Source of the DNA: an uncultured Bacteroidales bacterium
Lineage (GTDB): Bacteria > Bacteroidota > Bacteroidia > Bacteroidales > UBA932
Reading direction: 5' to 3'
Length of the DNA: 5,427 nucleotides
Assembly: GCA_946184255.1 (NCBI GenBank)
Contig: CAMHFA010000090.1
Span: 1 to 5,427, forward strand
Below the pieces are notes generated by a model. The model ran no database searches. It saw only the letters and a list, made by a program, of their open reading frames with translations, and was not told where the DNA came from. A program made the position numbers and the translations under genes. This document shows positions 1-5,427 of this stretch, in pieces (positions within the stretch are counted from its first letter, which is position 1; each line of letters begins with the position of its first letter).

Positions 1-786
1 TTGCTCGACCCTGCCACTCACTTTCTCTTCTTTTACAGGGTCCTCCTGTTCCTCTTGGACAGTCTTGCGCGGCACGGAAATGTCCTTTTTATGCCCGAGG
101 GTCTCCGATAAGCTCTCCGCGGCACGGAATTGACCTTCCTGTGCCCTGGCACTGGCAACACGGTCCTCAACCGCATTATCCTTCACGGACGGAGATTCCT
201 CGTCCTTTGCTTCACCAAACAGGGAATCAAACCAGCGGGTGAACTTGTCACTGACAAAGAAGAGCCAGAGGGCAAGGAGCAGCAGGAGGAGGACAGCTGT
301 TATGAAGGGGCCGAACAGGTTGCGGGACCAGCCCACGACGGCCTCACCACACTCACCTCCAAGACCTCCCCCGAACACATTGCCCCAACCGGCAAGGTCA
401 GAAATAAAAGCCAGCAGGAGAGAAGAGACAAGGGCTCCTGAAACGGTCAGGAGAATGGTTTTGAGCATTGAATAATGCCACCTCTGGAGTAACAGGCGTA
501 CTGAGACAGCGAAGAGAATGATTATCAAGGCCAGACTGCCGAGGCCGAACCACTTGCGGACCAACAGGTCGGACCACCTGAAGCCCAATTTACCGGCCAG
601 ATTCCTTATCTCTACGGAAGTGTCGCTTACAGGAGCGGCAATAGCGCTCTGGTCAACCTTCCATGTAAAGAAATAGGAAACAGTGGCAAGCAAGGTAAAG
701 ACGGTGAAAACAGCCACGACAAAACCTGTCACCTTGACAAGTCTCGACTTGTCATCCTCATCCATGTTCTTCCAGAGCTTGAACAT
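1..786 (-). CDS. ftsK: DNA translocase FtsK, N-terminal 4-TM domain and start of linker (partial)
   Basis: The frame is open for 262 codons from the ATG at 786-784 to the left edge, so the C-terminal part is missing. Seen: four hydrophobic segments at about residues 17-40, 79-100, 108-128 and 157-178. The motif YFFTWKVDQS (38-47) follows the first helix, WFGL (79-82) opens the second, and a Gly-rich loop GNVFGGGLGG lies between helices three and four. After residue 181 comes a charged, Glu/Lys/Ser-rich linker with no membrane segments. This order matches the FtsK_4TM domain of Bacteroidota FtsK/SpoIIIE proteins. In that family an inner-membrane anchor at the septum is joined by a variable linker to a hexameric RecA-like motor and a gamma domain that clear DNA from the closing septum. 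The motor (Walker A/B) and gamma domain are outside the window, so translocase function is inferred from the N-terminus alone. The start overlaps the DUF4290 stop codon (TAATG). Confidence 0.9.
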   Translation of the reverse strand, partial: MFKLWKNMDEDDKSRLVKVTGFVVAVFTVFTLLATVSYFFTWKVDQSAIAAPVSDTSVEIRNLAGKLGFRWSDLLVRKWFGLGSLALIIILFAVSVRLLLQRWHYSMLKTILLTVSGALVSSLLLAFISDLAGWGNVFGGGLGGECGEAVVGWSRNLFGPFITAVLLLLLLALWLFFVSDKFTRWFDSLFGEAKDEESPSVKDNAVEDRVASARAQEGQFRAAESLSETLGHKKDISVPRKTVQEEQEDPVKEEKVSGRVEQ

Positions 787-1448
787 TACTTCCTGTTCTT
801 GCGGTTTTTCTTATTGTTGTTCTTGCGGTTCTGTCCGTTCATGCCGAGATTCATGCCGGGACGGGAGAAGTTCGAATCCTGGGATATCTTCGTGAGTTCA
901 AGTCCCTCAGGTACCTTGATCCTGTAGTCGGACAATTTCTCGATGTCAGCGAAGATGGTCTCGTCTGCCACGTTATCCTTGTTCCAGATGAGGTACTGCT
1001 GCCTCATGTAGATGGCCAGCGAGCGGATCATGGCTGTCTTGACCTCTCCGTCCGGTTCGCCAGCGATAAGGTCGATTATGCTCTCGATATTACGGCCGTA
1101 ATGGGTAGCCCTGACAGGAGACTTGTCGAGAGGGATAACCATCGGCCGGATGGCCTTGGCCTCTGGAAGAGGGGCTGGATAGGGTGCATCAATGTCAAGA
1201 TCGTAACCGGCGATCATGTAGAGATGGTCCCAAAGCTTCTGCTCGAAATTATCCTGCTGGTGAACCTGGGGATTCAGGGTCTCCATCACCTTGACCACAG
1301 CCCTAGCCTGCTCGCTCCGCTTCGCCTTGTCAGGGATATCCCGGAGTTGTTCAACCATCCTGAGGACATTCCTGCCGTACTCAGGCATCTGAAGCTTCTC
1401 CCTCTCTGTGTTGTAATAAAGTTTAATCGTACTTTCGTTGGCTTCCAT
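786..1448 (-). CDS. DUF4290 domain-containing protein
   Basis: This 220-residue protein matches the DUF4290 family of Bacteroidota, which has no established function. Recognisable conserved blocks, numbered from the ATG at 1448, are YNTEREKLQMPEYGRN (12-27), NP at 59-60, KLWDHLYMIAGYDLDIDAPYP (71-91), HYGRNIE (116-122) and YLIWNKDNV (152-160). No signal peptide or membrane helix is visible, so it is probably cytoplasmic and largely helical. Residues 206-220 form a basic Asn/Lys/Arg tail that looks disordered. A TTG three codons upstream (1457) also opens the frame, but the ATG at 1448 is preferred because family members begin close to the YNT block. No clear Shine-Dalgarno precedes either start. 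The gene lies 24 bp after the rubrerythrin stop, and its TAA overlaps the ftsK ATG by one base, so it is probably co-transcribed and coupled with ftsK. The family call is from memory of its motifs; the function is unknown. Confidence 0.9.
   Translation of the reverse strand: MEANESTIKLYYNTEREKLQMPEYGRNVLRMVEQLRDIPDKAKRSEQARAVVKVMETLNPQVHQQDNFEQKLWDHLYMIAGYDLDIDAPYPAPLPEAKAIRPMVIPLDKSPVRATHYGRNIESIIDLIAGEPDGEVKTAMIRSLAIYMRQQYLIWNKDNVADETIFADIEKLSDYRIKVPEGLELTKISQDSNFSRPGMNLGMNGQNRKNNNKKNRKNRK
789..854 (-). repeat. Asn/Lys/Arg-rich tail of DUF4290 with a 13-bp in-frame direct repeat
   Basis: The last 22 residues of the DUF4290 protein are low-complexity, starting MNLGMNGQNRK and ending KNRKNRK. 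On the plus strand the 13-mer tgttcttgcggtt occurs at 794-806 and again at 818-830. The offset is 24 bases, which is exactly eight codons, so both copies encode the same NRKN block. This is consistent with a small in-frame duplication or slippage in a disordered tail. The basic charge could favour nucleic-acid contact, but that is inference only. Confidence 0.5.
791..794 (-). promoter_or_regulatory. Possible ribosome binding site for ftsK within the DUF4290 tail
   Basis: The minus strand reads AACAGGAAGTAATG across the junction. The AGGA (794-791) is encoded by the penultimate codons of DUF4290 and lies 4 bases before the ftsK ATG, a somewhat short spacing. With the TAATG overlap this would suit re-initiation by ribosomes finishing DUF4290. 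Shine-Dalgarno use is weak in Bacteroidota, so the match may be incidental. Confidence 0.35.
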
Positions 1449-1472
1449 AATCCACAAAAACAGAGGGAAAGA

Positions 1473-2027
1473 CTACTTGTCGAAATAGCGCTTCAAAAGA
1501 CCGTAGAAACCGGCACCGTGACGGGCCTCGTCCTTGGCCATCTCATGGACGGTGTCATGGATGGCATCATAGCCGAGCTGCTTTGCCCTGGTGGCGATGG
1601 CAAGCTTGCCTTCACATGCTCCGGCCTCAGCCTGGTAACGCTTCTCGAGATTGGTCTTGGTGTCCCAGACAACTTCTCCAAGAAGTTCTGCGAACTTGGA
1701 AGCATGTTCTGCTTCCTCGAAAGCATAGCGCTTGAATGCATCGGCGATCTCGGGATAACCTTCCCTTTCTGCCTGACGGCTCATTGCAAGATACATTCCG
1801 ACCTCGGAACACTCACCGTTGAAGTGATCCCTGAGACCCTGCATGATCTCTTCATCTTCGACCTTTCCGTCACCGATATGATGCTCGCAAGCCCACTGTG
1901 GACCGCCTTCTTCCTCCTTGATCTCAACAAACTTGGAAGCAGGGACTTTGCACTGAGGGCAGCGCTCCGGCGGGTTTTCGCCTTCATAGACATACCCGCA
2001 AACCATACATCTGAATTTCTTTTTCAT
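1473..2027 (-). CDS. Reverse rubrerythrin (N-terminal rubredoxin domain, C-terminal diiron ferritin-like domain)
   Basis: This 184-residue protein has two metal domains in reversed order. Residues 1-35 are rubredoxin-like: C7-x2-C10 and C23-x2-C26 would bind one iron, in the context [10 protein letters not shown]...CPQC. Residues about 57-184 form a ferritin-like four-helix bundle. Candidate diiron ligands are E72 (NGEC), the ExxH pair E105/H108 (EEAEH), E139 in ACEGK, and the ExxH pair E167/H170 (DEARH). Classical rubrerythrin carries rubredoxin at the C-terminus. This order, with the [15 protein letters not shown] block, is that of the reverse rubrerythrins of anaerobes, which reduce hydrogen peroxide (and in some clostridia also oxygen) using electrons from NADH through a reductase. 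The protein is cytoplasmic, with no signal peptide. The ATG at 2027 is followed directly by the [10 protein letters not shown] start typical of the family. It is first in the leftward group, 24 bp before DUF4290. Family assignment is firm; the physiological electron donor is unknown, and none is encoded here. Confidence 0.95.
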   Translation of the reverse strand: MKKKFRCMVCGYVYEGENPPERCPQCKVPASKFVEIKEEEGGPQWACEHHIGDGKVEDEEIMQGLRDHFNGECSEVGMYLAMSRQAEREGYPEIADAFKRYAFEEAEHASKFAELLGEVVWDTKTNLEKRYQAEAGACEGKLAIATRAKQLGYDAIHDTVHEMAKDEARHGAGFYGLLKRYFDK

Positions 2028-2047
2028 GGCAATAAATTGTATTTTGA

Positions 2048-2055
2048 CAAATATA
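2048..2055 (-). promoter_or_regulatory. Candidate -7 element of the rubrerythrin promoter (TATATTTG)
   Basis: On the minus strand 2055-2048 reads TATATTTG, an exact match to the Bacteroidota -7 consensus TAnnTTTG. It would place transcription start around 2040-2044 and give a leader of roughly 15 bases before the ATG at 2027. I cannot find a TTTG -33 element at the usual 19-21 base spacing upstream (about 2075-2079, inside addB), so the promoter is incomplete or relies on an activator. Confidence 0.4.
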
Positions 2056-2060
2056 ATAAC

Positions 2061-2068
2061 TAAATTTG
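2061..2068 (+). promoter_or_regulatory. Candidate -7 element of the addB promoter (TAAATTTG)
   Basis: The plus strand reads TAAATTTG, matching TAnnTTTG exactly. A partial -33 box ATTG lies at 2036-2039, 21 bases upstream, while a full TTTG at 2043-2046 is only 14 bases away, which is too close. The element ends 4 bases before the addB ATG, so a transcript starting from it would be leaderless or nearly so. The match could be chance in AT-rich DNA. Confidence 0.35.
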
Positions 2069-2072
2069 ATTA

Positions 2073-4916
2073 ATGAGACCATTCCTCGAACAGGTTGCCA
2101 GCCATTTCATGCAGGCAGGAGACATCTCCGGCCGTTGCTTCATTTTCCCCAACAGGCGCAGCCAGGTCTTCTTCAAGAAGCACCTCGGGGAGGTCGTAAA
2201 AGCTTCCGGAAAACCTATTTTCGCTCCAAAGCTCCTGACCATCAACGATTTCTTTTATAATATCGCAGGAATAGGACCCTCTGACCGGGTGAGCCTCCTC
2301 CTGGAACTTTATGATTGCTATCATGCGCTGTACCCCAAGGCAGAGCCCCTTGATGAGTTCATATTCTGGGGTGACGTAATCCTCGGTGACTTCGACGATG
2401 TTGATAAGTACCTCGTCGATCCGAAACAACTGTACACTAATGTCAAGGAGTACAAGGAGATCCAGGACAGCTATTCATACCTCAGTGACAACCAGCGTTC
2501 TGCGATCGAACGTTTCGTAGGTCATTTCAGGGATTCCGGGAGACTGACAGTCAACTTGGACTCCGACAACCCCAACGTCAAGGAACGCTTCCTCCAGATT
2601 TGGAACATACTCCTTCCCCTTTACGAGACCTTCCGCTCCCGTCTGGAAGGGAAAGGGATGTCCTACGAAGGCATGACCTACAGGAGCCTGGTCGAAAGGC
2701 TTTCGGTCGAACCTGTCGCCGATGTGCTTCAAGAGGCTTTCGGGGATATCAAGGAATATGTTTTCGTGGGACTCAATGCCCTCAACGAATGCGAGAAGGC
2801 AGTCATGCGGAAGATGCGCAATGCCGGCCTGGCAGCCTTCTGCTGGGATTATTCCAGCCGAATGATAAAGGATCCAAGGAACAATGCGTCATTCTTCATG
2901 TCGAGGAACATCGAAGAATTCGGCCAGTGTTTCACTCCTGATCCCGAAGGGCTTCCCGTTCCGGAAATCGAGGTTGTCAGCGTCCCTTCTTCCACTGCCC
3001 AGGCAAAACTTATCCCCTCCCTGGTAAAGGATGAAGACCATGCGATAGTCCTTCCGGACGAGAGCCTCCTGGTTCCCGTCTTGAACTCTATCCCTCCTGA
3101 GATAAAGGACATCAATGTCACCATGGGCTACCCGATGAAAGGAAGCTCGCTCTTTGATTTCCTAAACCTCATTTCCGCCATGCAGATGCATCTGAGGCAG
3201 AAAGACGGATGCTGGTACTTCTACCATGCACAGGTCTGGCCCATCCTGTCTTCCGGGTTATTCAGAAAGGTCACTGAAGGAGATCAAGATGCATCAGGAA
3301 TTTCCGAATCTGTAAAGAAAGGAGCAAAGTACTACATTCCCCAGAATGAGTTGAACGGCCATCCTTTCTTCGACCTGGTTTTCCGTCCCGTTGTCAGCGA
3401 CCCTAAAACGGCATCCAGGCAACAGACCGCCGATTTTGAAGAATACCTCAAATCATTGATAACAGGTTTGGCCGGTGCCCTGGCGACGGATCCTGACATG
3501 GCCTTGGAAATCGAATTCGGGAGAAGGGCATATTCAGCGATAAACCAGCTTTCCTCGAAGAAACTGGCCATCCTTCCGGCGACATATTCAAGACTCCTTT
3601 CTGTGGTGCTCGGTCCCATGTCCGTGCCATTCAACGGTGAACCGCTGAAAGGACTCCAGATAATGGGTCCCCTTGAAACCAGGGCATTGGATTTCAGGCA
3701 TCTTATTATCCTGTCCTGCAACGAAGGCATATTCCCAAGAAAGAGCGTCAGCTCTTCCTTCGTCCCTCCGGAACTGAGGAAGGGCTTCGGGCTCCCGACC
3801 TACGAGTTCCAGGATGCTGTGTGGGCGTATTATTTCTACCGCTTGATCCAGAGAGCGGAGAAGGTCACCCTTGTGTACGACTCCCGGACAGAGGGCCTGA
3901 AGAACGGAGAGGAGAGCCGTTTCATAAAACAACTGGAATACCACTACAACATCCCCGTCAAAAGGAGTTTCGTAAAGGCTGAGGCAAGGGTTCATGGAGG
4001 GCTTCCGGACATCCCTAAGACTGACGGAGACATCGAAAAACTCCTCGGAGTCACCCTGTCCGCATCCTCGCTGAAAAGCTACCTGGATTGTCCCGCCCAA
4101 TTCTATTTCTCAAAGATTGCCTGCCTCACTGAAGAGAGCGAGGTGGCAGAAGACCTGGATTCCGGGATGTTGGGAGATGTTTTCCACTCAACCATGCAGT
4201 CATTGTACACAGGAGACGGAAACAGCGAGATAACAAAGGAATACATAGCATCATGGCTGGGACGGAAGGCTGAAATCAAGCAGAAGGTCCGGAGCCTGGT
4301 CATGGAGCAGCTACATACTCTCGAAGTCAGCGGCAGGACCCTGGTACTTGAGGATGTGATAGTGCAATACGTGCTGAAGACCCTCGAAAGGGATGCTGAA
4401 TTCATGGACAAGATGGGTGTCCCTTCTTTCAAAATCCTGGGGCTGGAGAACAAGTTTGAAATGACGTTCGACGGTTTCAAGTTCGTGGGTTATGTGGACA
4501 GGATGGACAGCTTCCTGCCCGGTGAGGTCAGGATAGTGGACTACAAGACGGGAAAAGTGGAGGACAATGATGTGAGCATCACAGATGCCAACGCTGCCAG
4601 GATTGCTGACCTTCTCTTTGGGGAGGATAACCAAAAAAGGCCGAAAATCGCCTTCCAGATGTTCCTGTACGACACAATGGTCTCCAGGGATCCAAGGTAC
4701 AGGGACAAATTCCTGGTCAATTCAATCTACCAGCCTGCAAGGTTTTTCACGGAAGGCGTAAGAAACGTTCCTTCCAGCCGGGTGTTCAACGAAGAAATGG
4801 AATCCAGGCTTCGCGGCCTGCTTTCCGAAATGAAAGATCCCTCCAAGGGATGGCGGAGGACAACGGATCAGGACACCTGTTCAAGGTGTGCTTTCAAAAT
4901 GATTTGCGGGAGATAG
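2073..4916 (+). CDS. addB: AddB-like PD-(D/E)XK nuclease subunit of a helicase-nuclease
   Basis: This 947-residue protein has the AddB/RecB-nuclease layout. The N-terminus carries FIFPNRRS (23-30) and LLTINDFF (54-61), where nucleotide-binding motifs would lie, but no GxGKT Walker A is present, so this half is probably an inactive helicase fold. Later helicase-like blocks are YVFVGLNALNE (229-239), LDFRHLIILSCNEGIFP (539-555) and GEESRFIKQLEY (612-623). The C-terminal nuclease shows H705 (GDVFH), D809 (GYVDRMD), D823 and K825 (VDYKTGK), and Q862/Y866 (QMFLY), the expected catalytic series. C673 (LDCP) together with C936, C939 and C945 near the end would bind the 4Fe-4S cluster that staples this domain in AddB. 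The start at 2073 fits family members, which begin with (K/R)PFL. It is followed 4 bp later by the addA-like helicase, supporting a paired double-strand-break resection enzyme. All key residues are intact and I see no frameshift. Confidence 0.9.
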   Translation: MRPFLEQVASHFMQAGDISGRCFIFPNRRSQVFFKKHLGEVVKASGKPIFAPKLLTINDFFYNIAGIGPSDRVSLLLELYDCYHALYPKAEPLDEFIFWGDVILGDFDDVDKYLVDPKQLYTNVKEYKEIQDSYSYLSDNQRSAIERFVGHFRDSGRLTVNLDSDNPNVKERFLQIWNILLPLYETFRSRLEGKGMSYEGMTYRSLVERLSVEPVADVLQEAFGDIKEYVFVGLNALNECEKAVMRKMRNAGLAAFCWDYSSRMIKDPRNNASFFMSRNIEEFGQCFTPDPEGLPVPEIEVVSVPSSTAQAKLIPSLVKDEDHAIVLPDESLLVPVLNSIPPEIKDINVTMGYPMKGSSLFDFLNLISAMQMHLRQKDGCWYFYHAQVWPILSSGLFRKVTEGDQDASGISESVKKGAKYYIPQNELNGHPFFDLVFRPVVSDPKTASRQQTADFEEYLKSLITGLAGALATDPDMALEIEFGRRAYSAINQLSSKKLAILPATYSRLLSVVLGPMSVPFNGEPLKGLQIMGPLETRALDFRHLIILSCNEGIFPRKSVSSSFVPPELRKGFGLPTYEFQDAVWAYYFYRLIQRAEKVTLVYDSRTEGLKNGEESRFIKQLEYHYNIPVKRSFVKAEARVHGGLPDIPKTDGDIEKLLGVTLSASSLKSYLDCPAQFYFSKIACLTEESEVAEDLDSGMLGDVFHSTMQSLYTGDGNSEITKEYIASWLGRKAEIKQKVRSLVMEQLHTLEVSGRTLVLEDVIVQYVLKTLERDAEFMDKMGVPSFKILGLENKFEMTFDGFKFVGYVDRMDSFLPGEVRIVDYKTGKVEDNDVSITDANAARIADLLFGEDNQKRPKIAFQMFLYDTMVSRDPRYRDKFLVNSIYQPARFFTEGVRNVPSSRVFNEEMESRLRGLLSEMKDPSKGWRRTTDQDTCSRCAFKMICGR
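4908..4912 (+). promoter_or_regulatory. Possible ribosome binding site for the addA-like gene (GGGAG)
   Basis: GGGAG lies in the last codons of addB, 8 bases before the ATG at 4921. It is a reasonable Shine-Dalgarno match and supports that start. Its position across the end of addB fits coupled translation of the two subunits. Confidence 0.4.
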
Positions 4917-4920
4917 AATT

Positions 4921-5427
4921 ATGATAAAGATACTTAAAGCATCTGCCGGCTCCGGAAAGACCTTCAACCTGGCCAAGACCTACATCAGGCTGCTGCTTGG
5001 GAATGAAGATCCGCATGCCTACCGCCATATCCTCGCAGTAACCTTCACCAACAAGGCCACTGATGAGATGAAAAGCCGCATCCTCAAGGAGTTGCACCTT
5101 CTTTCCACGGATCCGGGGCAATCACGGTACACCAAGGAATTCGTTCCTTCTATGTTCGGGAGCGAGGAAGCTCTCAAGAAAAAGGCAGAGGATGTGTTGT
5201 ACTTCATTCTCCATGACTACGGCGCTTTTGCAGTAAGTACTATAGACCGCTTCTTCCAACAGACTCTCAAGGCTTTTTCCAGGGAGATCGGCCAGTTCGC
5301 ATCCTACCAGGTTGAACTTGACAAGGAATCACTTGTGAGCGAAAGTGTGGACAGGATCCTTGACGCACTTACTGAAGACAACAAGCCCCTGCTCGGATGG
5401 CTCAGCGACAGTGTGATGGAGCAACTC
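4921..5427 (+). CDS. addA: AddA/RecB-like UvrD-family helicase (exonuclease V beta-type), partial
   Basis: The first 169 codons are present; the right edge cuts the gene, which in this family is usually over 1000 residues. Seen: Walker A ASAGSGKT (7-14) immediately after the start, helicase motif Ia AVTFTNKATDEMKSRI (39-54), and a motif Ib-like block FAVSTIDRFFQQTLKAF (103-119). These are diagnostic of superfamily 1A helicases of the UvrD/RecB/AddA group. The STIDRFFQ variant is what I recall for Bacteroidota AddA-like proteins. In the family, this subunit supplies the 3'-5' motor, usually with its own C-terminal nuclease domain, which cannot be checked here. The gene starts 4 bp after addB ends and is almost certainly in the same operon. 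The partner's lack of a Walker A suggests this subunit provides all the ATP-driven unwinding. Whether it is best named addA or recB-like cannot be settled from the fragment. Confidence 0.88.
   Translation, partial: MIKILKASAGSGKTFNLAKTYIRLLLGNEDPHAYRHILAVTFTNKATDEMKSRILKELHLLSTDPGQSRYTKEFVPSMFGSEEALKKKAEDVLYFILHDYGAFAVSTIDRFFQQTLKAFSREIGQFASYQVELDKESLVSESVDRILDALTEDNKPLLGWLSDSVMEQL

Larger units (their letters stand above)
2028..2072. promoter_or_regulatory. 45-bp AT-rich divergent intergenic region
   Basis: This is the only substantial non-coding stretch. It separates the divergent ATGs of rubrerythrin (2027, minus) and addB (2073, plus) and is markedly AT-rich compared with the flanking genes. 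It holds a TAnnTTTG-type element, the Bacteroidota -7 consensus, on each strand. Because it is so short, any promoter for either direction must use this region or extend into the opposite coding sequence. I see no inverted repeat that would mark a clear operator, and no terminator hairpin. Confidence 0.55.

Noticed and set aside
130..441. A 103-codon plus-strand open frame at the left end
   Set aside because: It is antisense to the FtsK membrane domain, whose four helices and conserved motifs are clear. Its translation is low-complexity and matches nothing I recognise.
1448..1457. TTG at 1457 as the DUF4290 start
   Set aside because: It would add only three residues, has no ribosome binding site, and an ATG follows three codons later.
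1101..2063. A 320-codon plus-strand open frame antisense to rubrerythrin and DUF4290
   Set aside because: It runs across two strongly conserved minus-strand genes and the gap between them, and its translation resembles no family I know. It is explained as a shadow of the codon bias on the other strand.
3588..4100. A 170-codon minus-strand open frame inside addB
   Set aside because: It lies opposite conserved helicase-like blocks of AddB, has no ribosome binding site or recognisable domain, and is a frame shadow.
4894..5207. Two minus-strand open frames (75 and 62 codons) opposite the start of addA
   Set aside because: They are antisense to the Walker A and motif Ia region of the helicase, with no independent support.
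2073..5427. The nuclease-helicase pair as a defence system or Cas4-like module
   Set aside because: The Fe-S nuclease resembles Cas4, but its length, helicase-like blocks and an adjacent UvrD-family helicase fit housekeeping AddAB. No CRISPR array, toxin or mobile-element signal is present.

Overview
The window looks like an ordinary core-genome segment from an anaerobic member of the Bacteroidota, most likely Bacteroidales. Three things suggest this. A DUF4290 protein is present, a family I know only from this phylum. The FtsK N-terminus is of the Bacteroidota type (YFFTWKVDQS after the first membrane helix). The AddB-like nuclease opens with the phylum's FxFPNRRS block instead of a Walker A motif. 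The rubrerythrin has its rubredoxin domain at the N-terminus, the 'reverse' type common in strict anaerobes.

Layout: there are two divergent gene groups separated by only 45 bp (2028-2072). The leftward group reads reverse rubrerythrin (1473-2027), then DUF4290 (786-1448), then the N-terminal part of ftsK (1-786, running off the left edge). DUF4290 and ftsK overlap by one base in a TAATG junction and are probably translationally coupled. The rightward group reads an addB-like nuclease subunit (2073-4916), then 4 bp later an addA-like UvrD-family helicase (4921-5427, cut by the right edge). All but about 75 bp of the window is coding, and no stretch over 300 bp lacks a gene. I see no tRNA, rRNA, CRISPR array, insertion sequence or att site.

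How the genes work together: AddA and AddB together form a RecBCD-type helicase-nuclease that resects double-strand breaks for recombination. FtsK anchors the division septum and pumps DNA at division. The rubrerythrin removes peroxide. DUF4290 has no known function. The theme is chromosome maintenance and oxidative-stress survival. I found no convincing new system. The most useful leads are the tight DUF4290-ftsK coupling, the rubrerythrin at the head of that group, and the very short divergent promoter region, where the addB transcript may be leaderless or nearly so.
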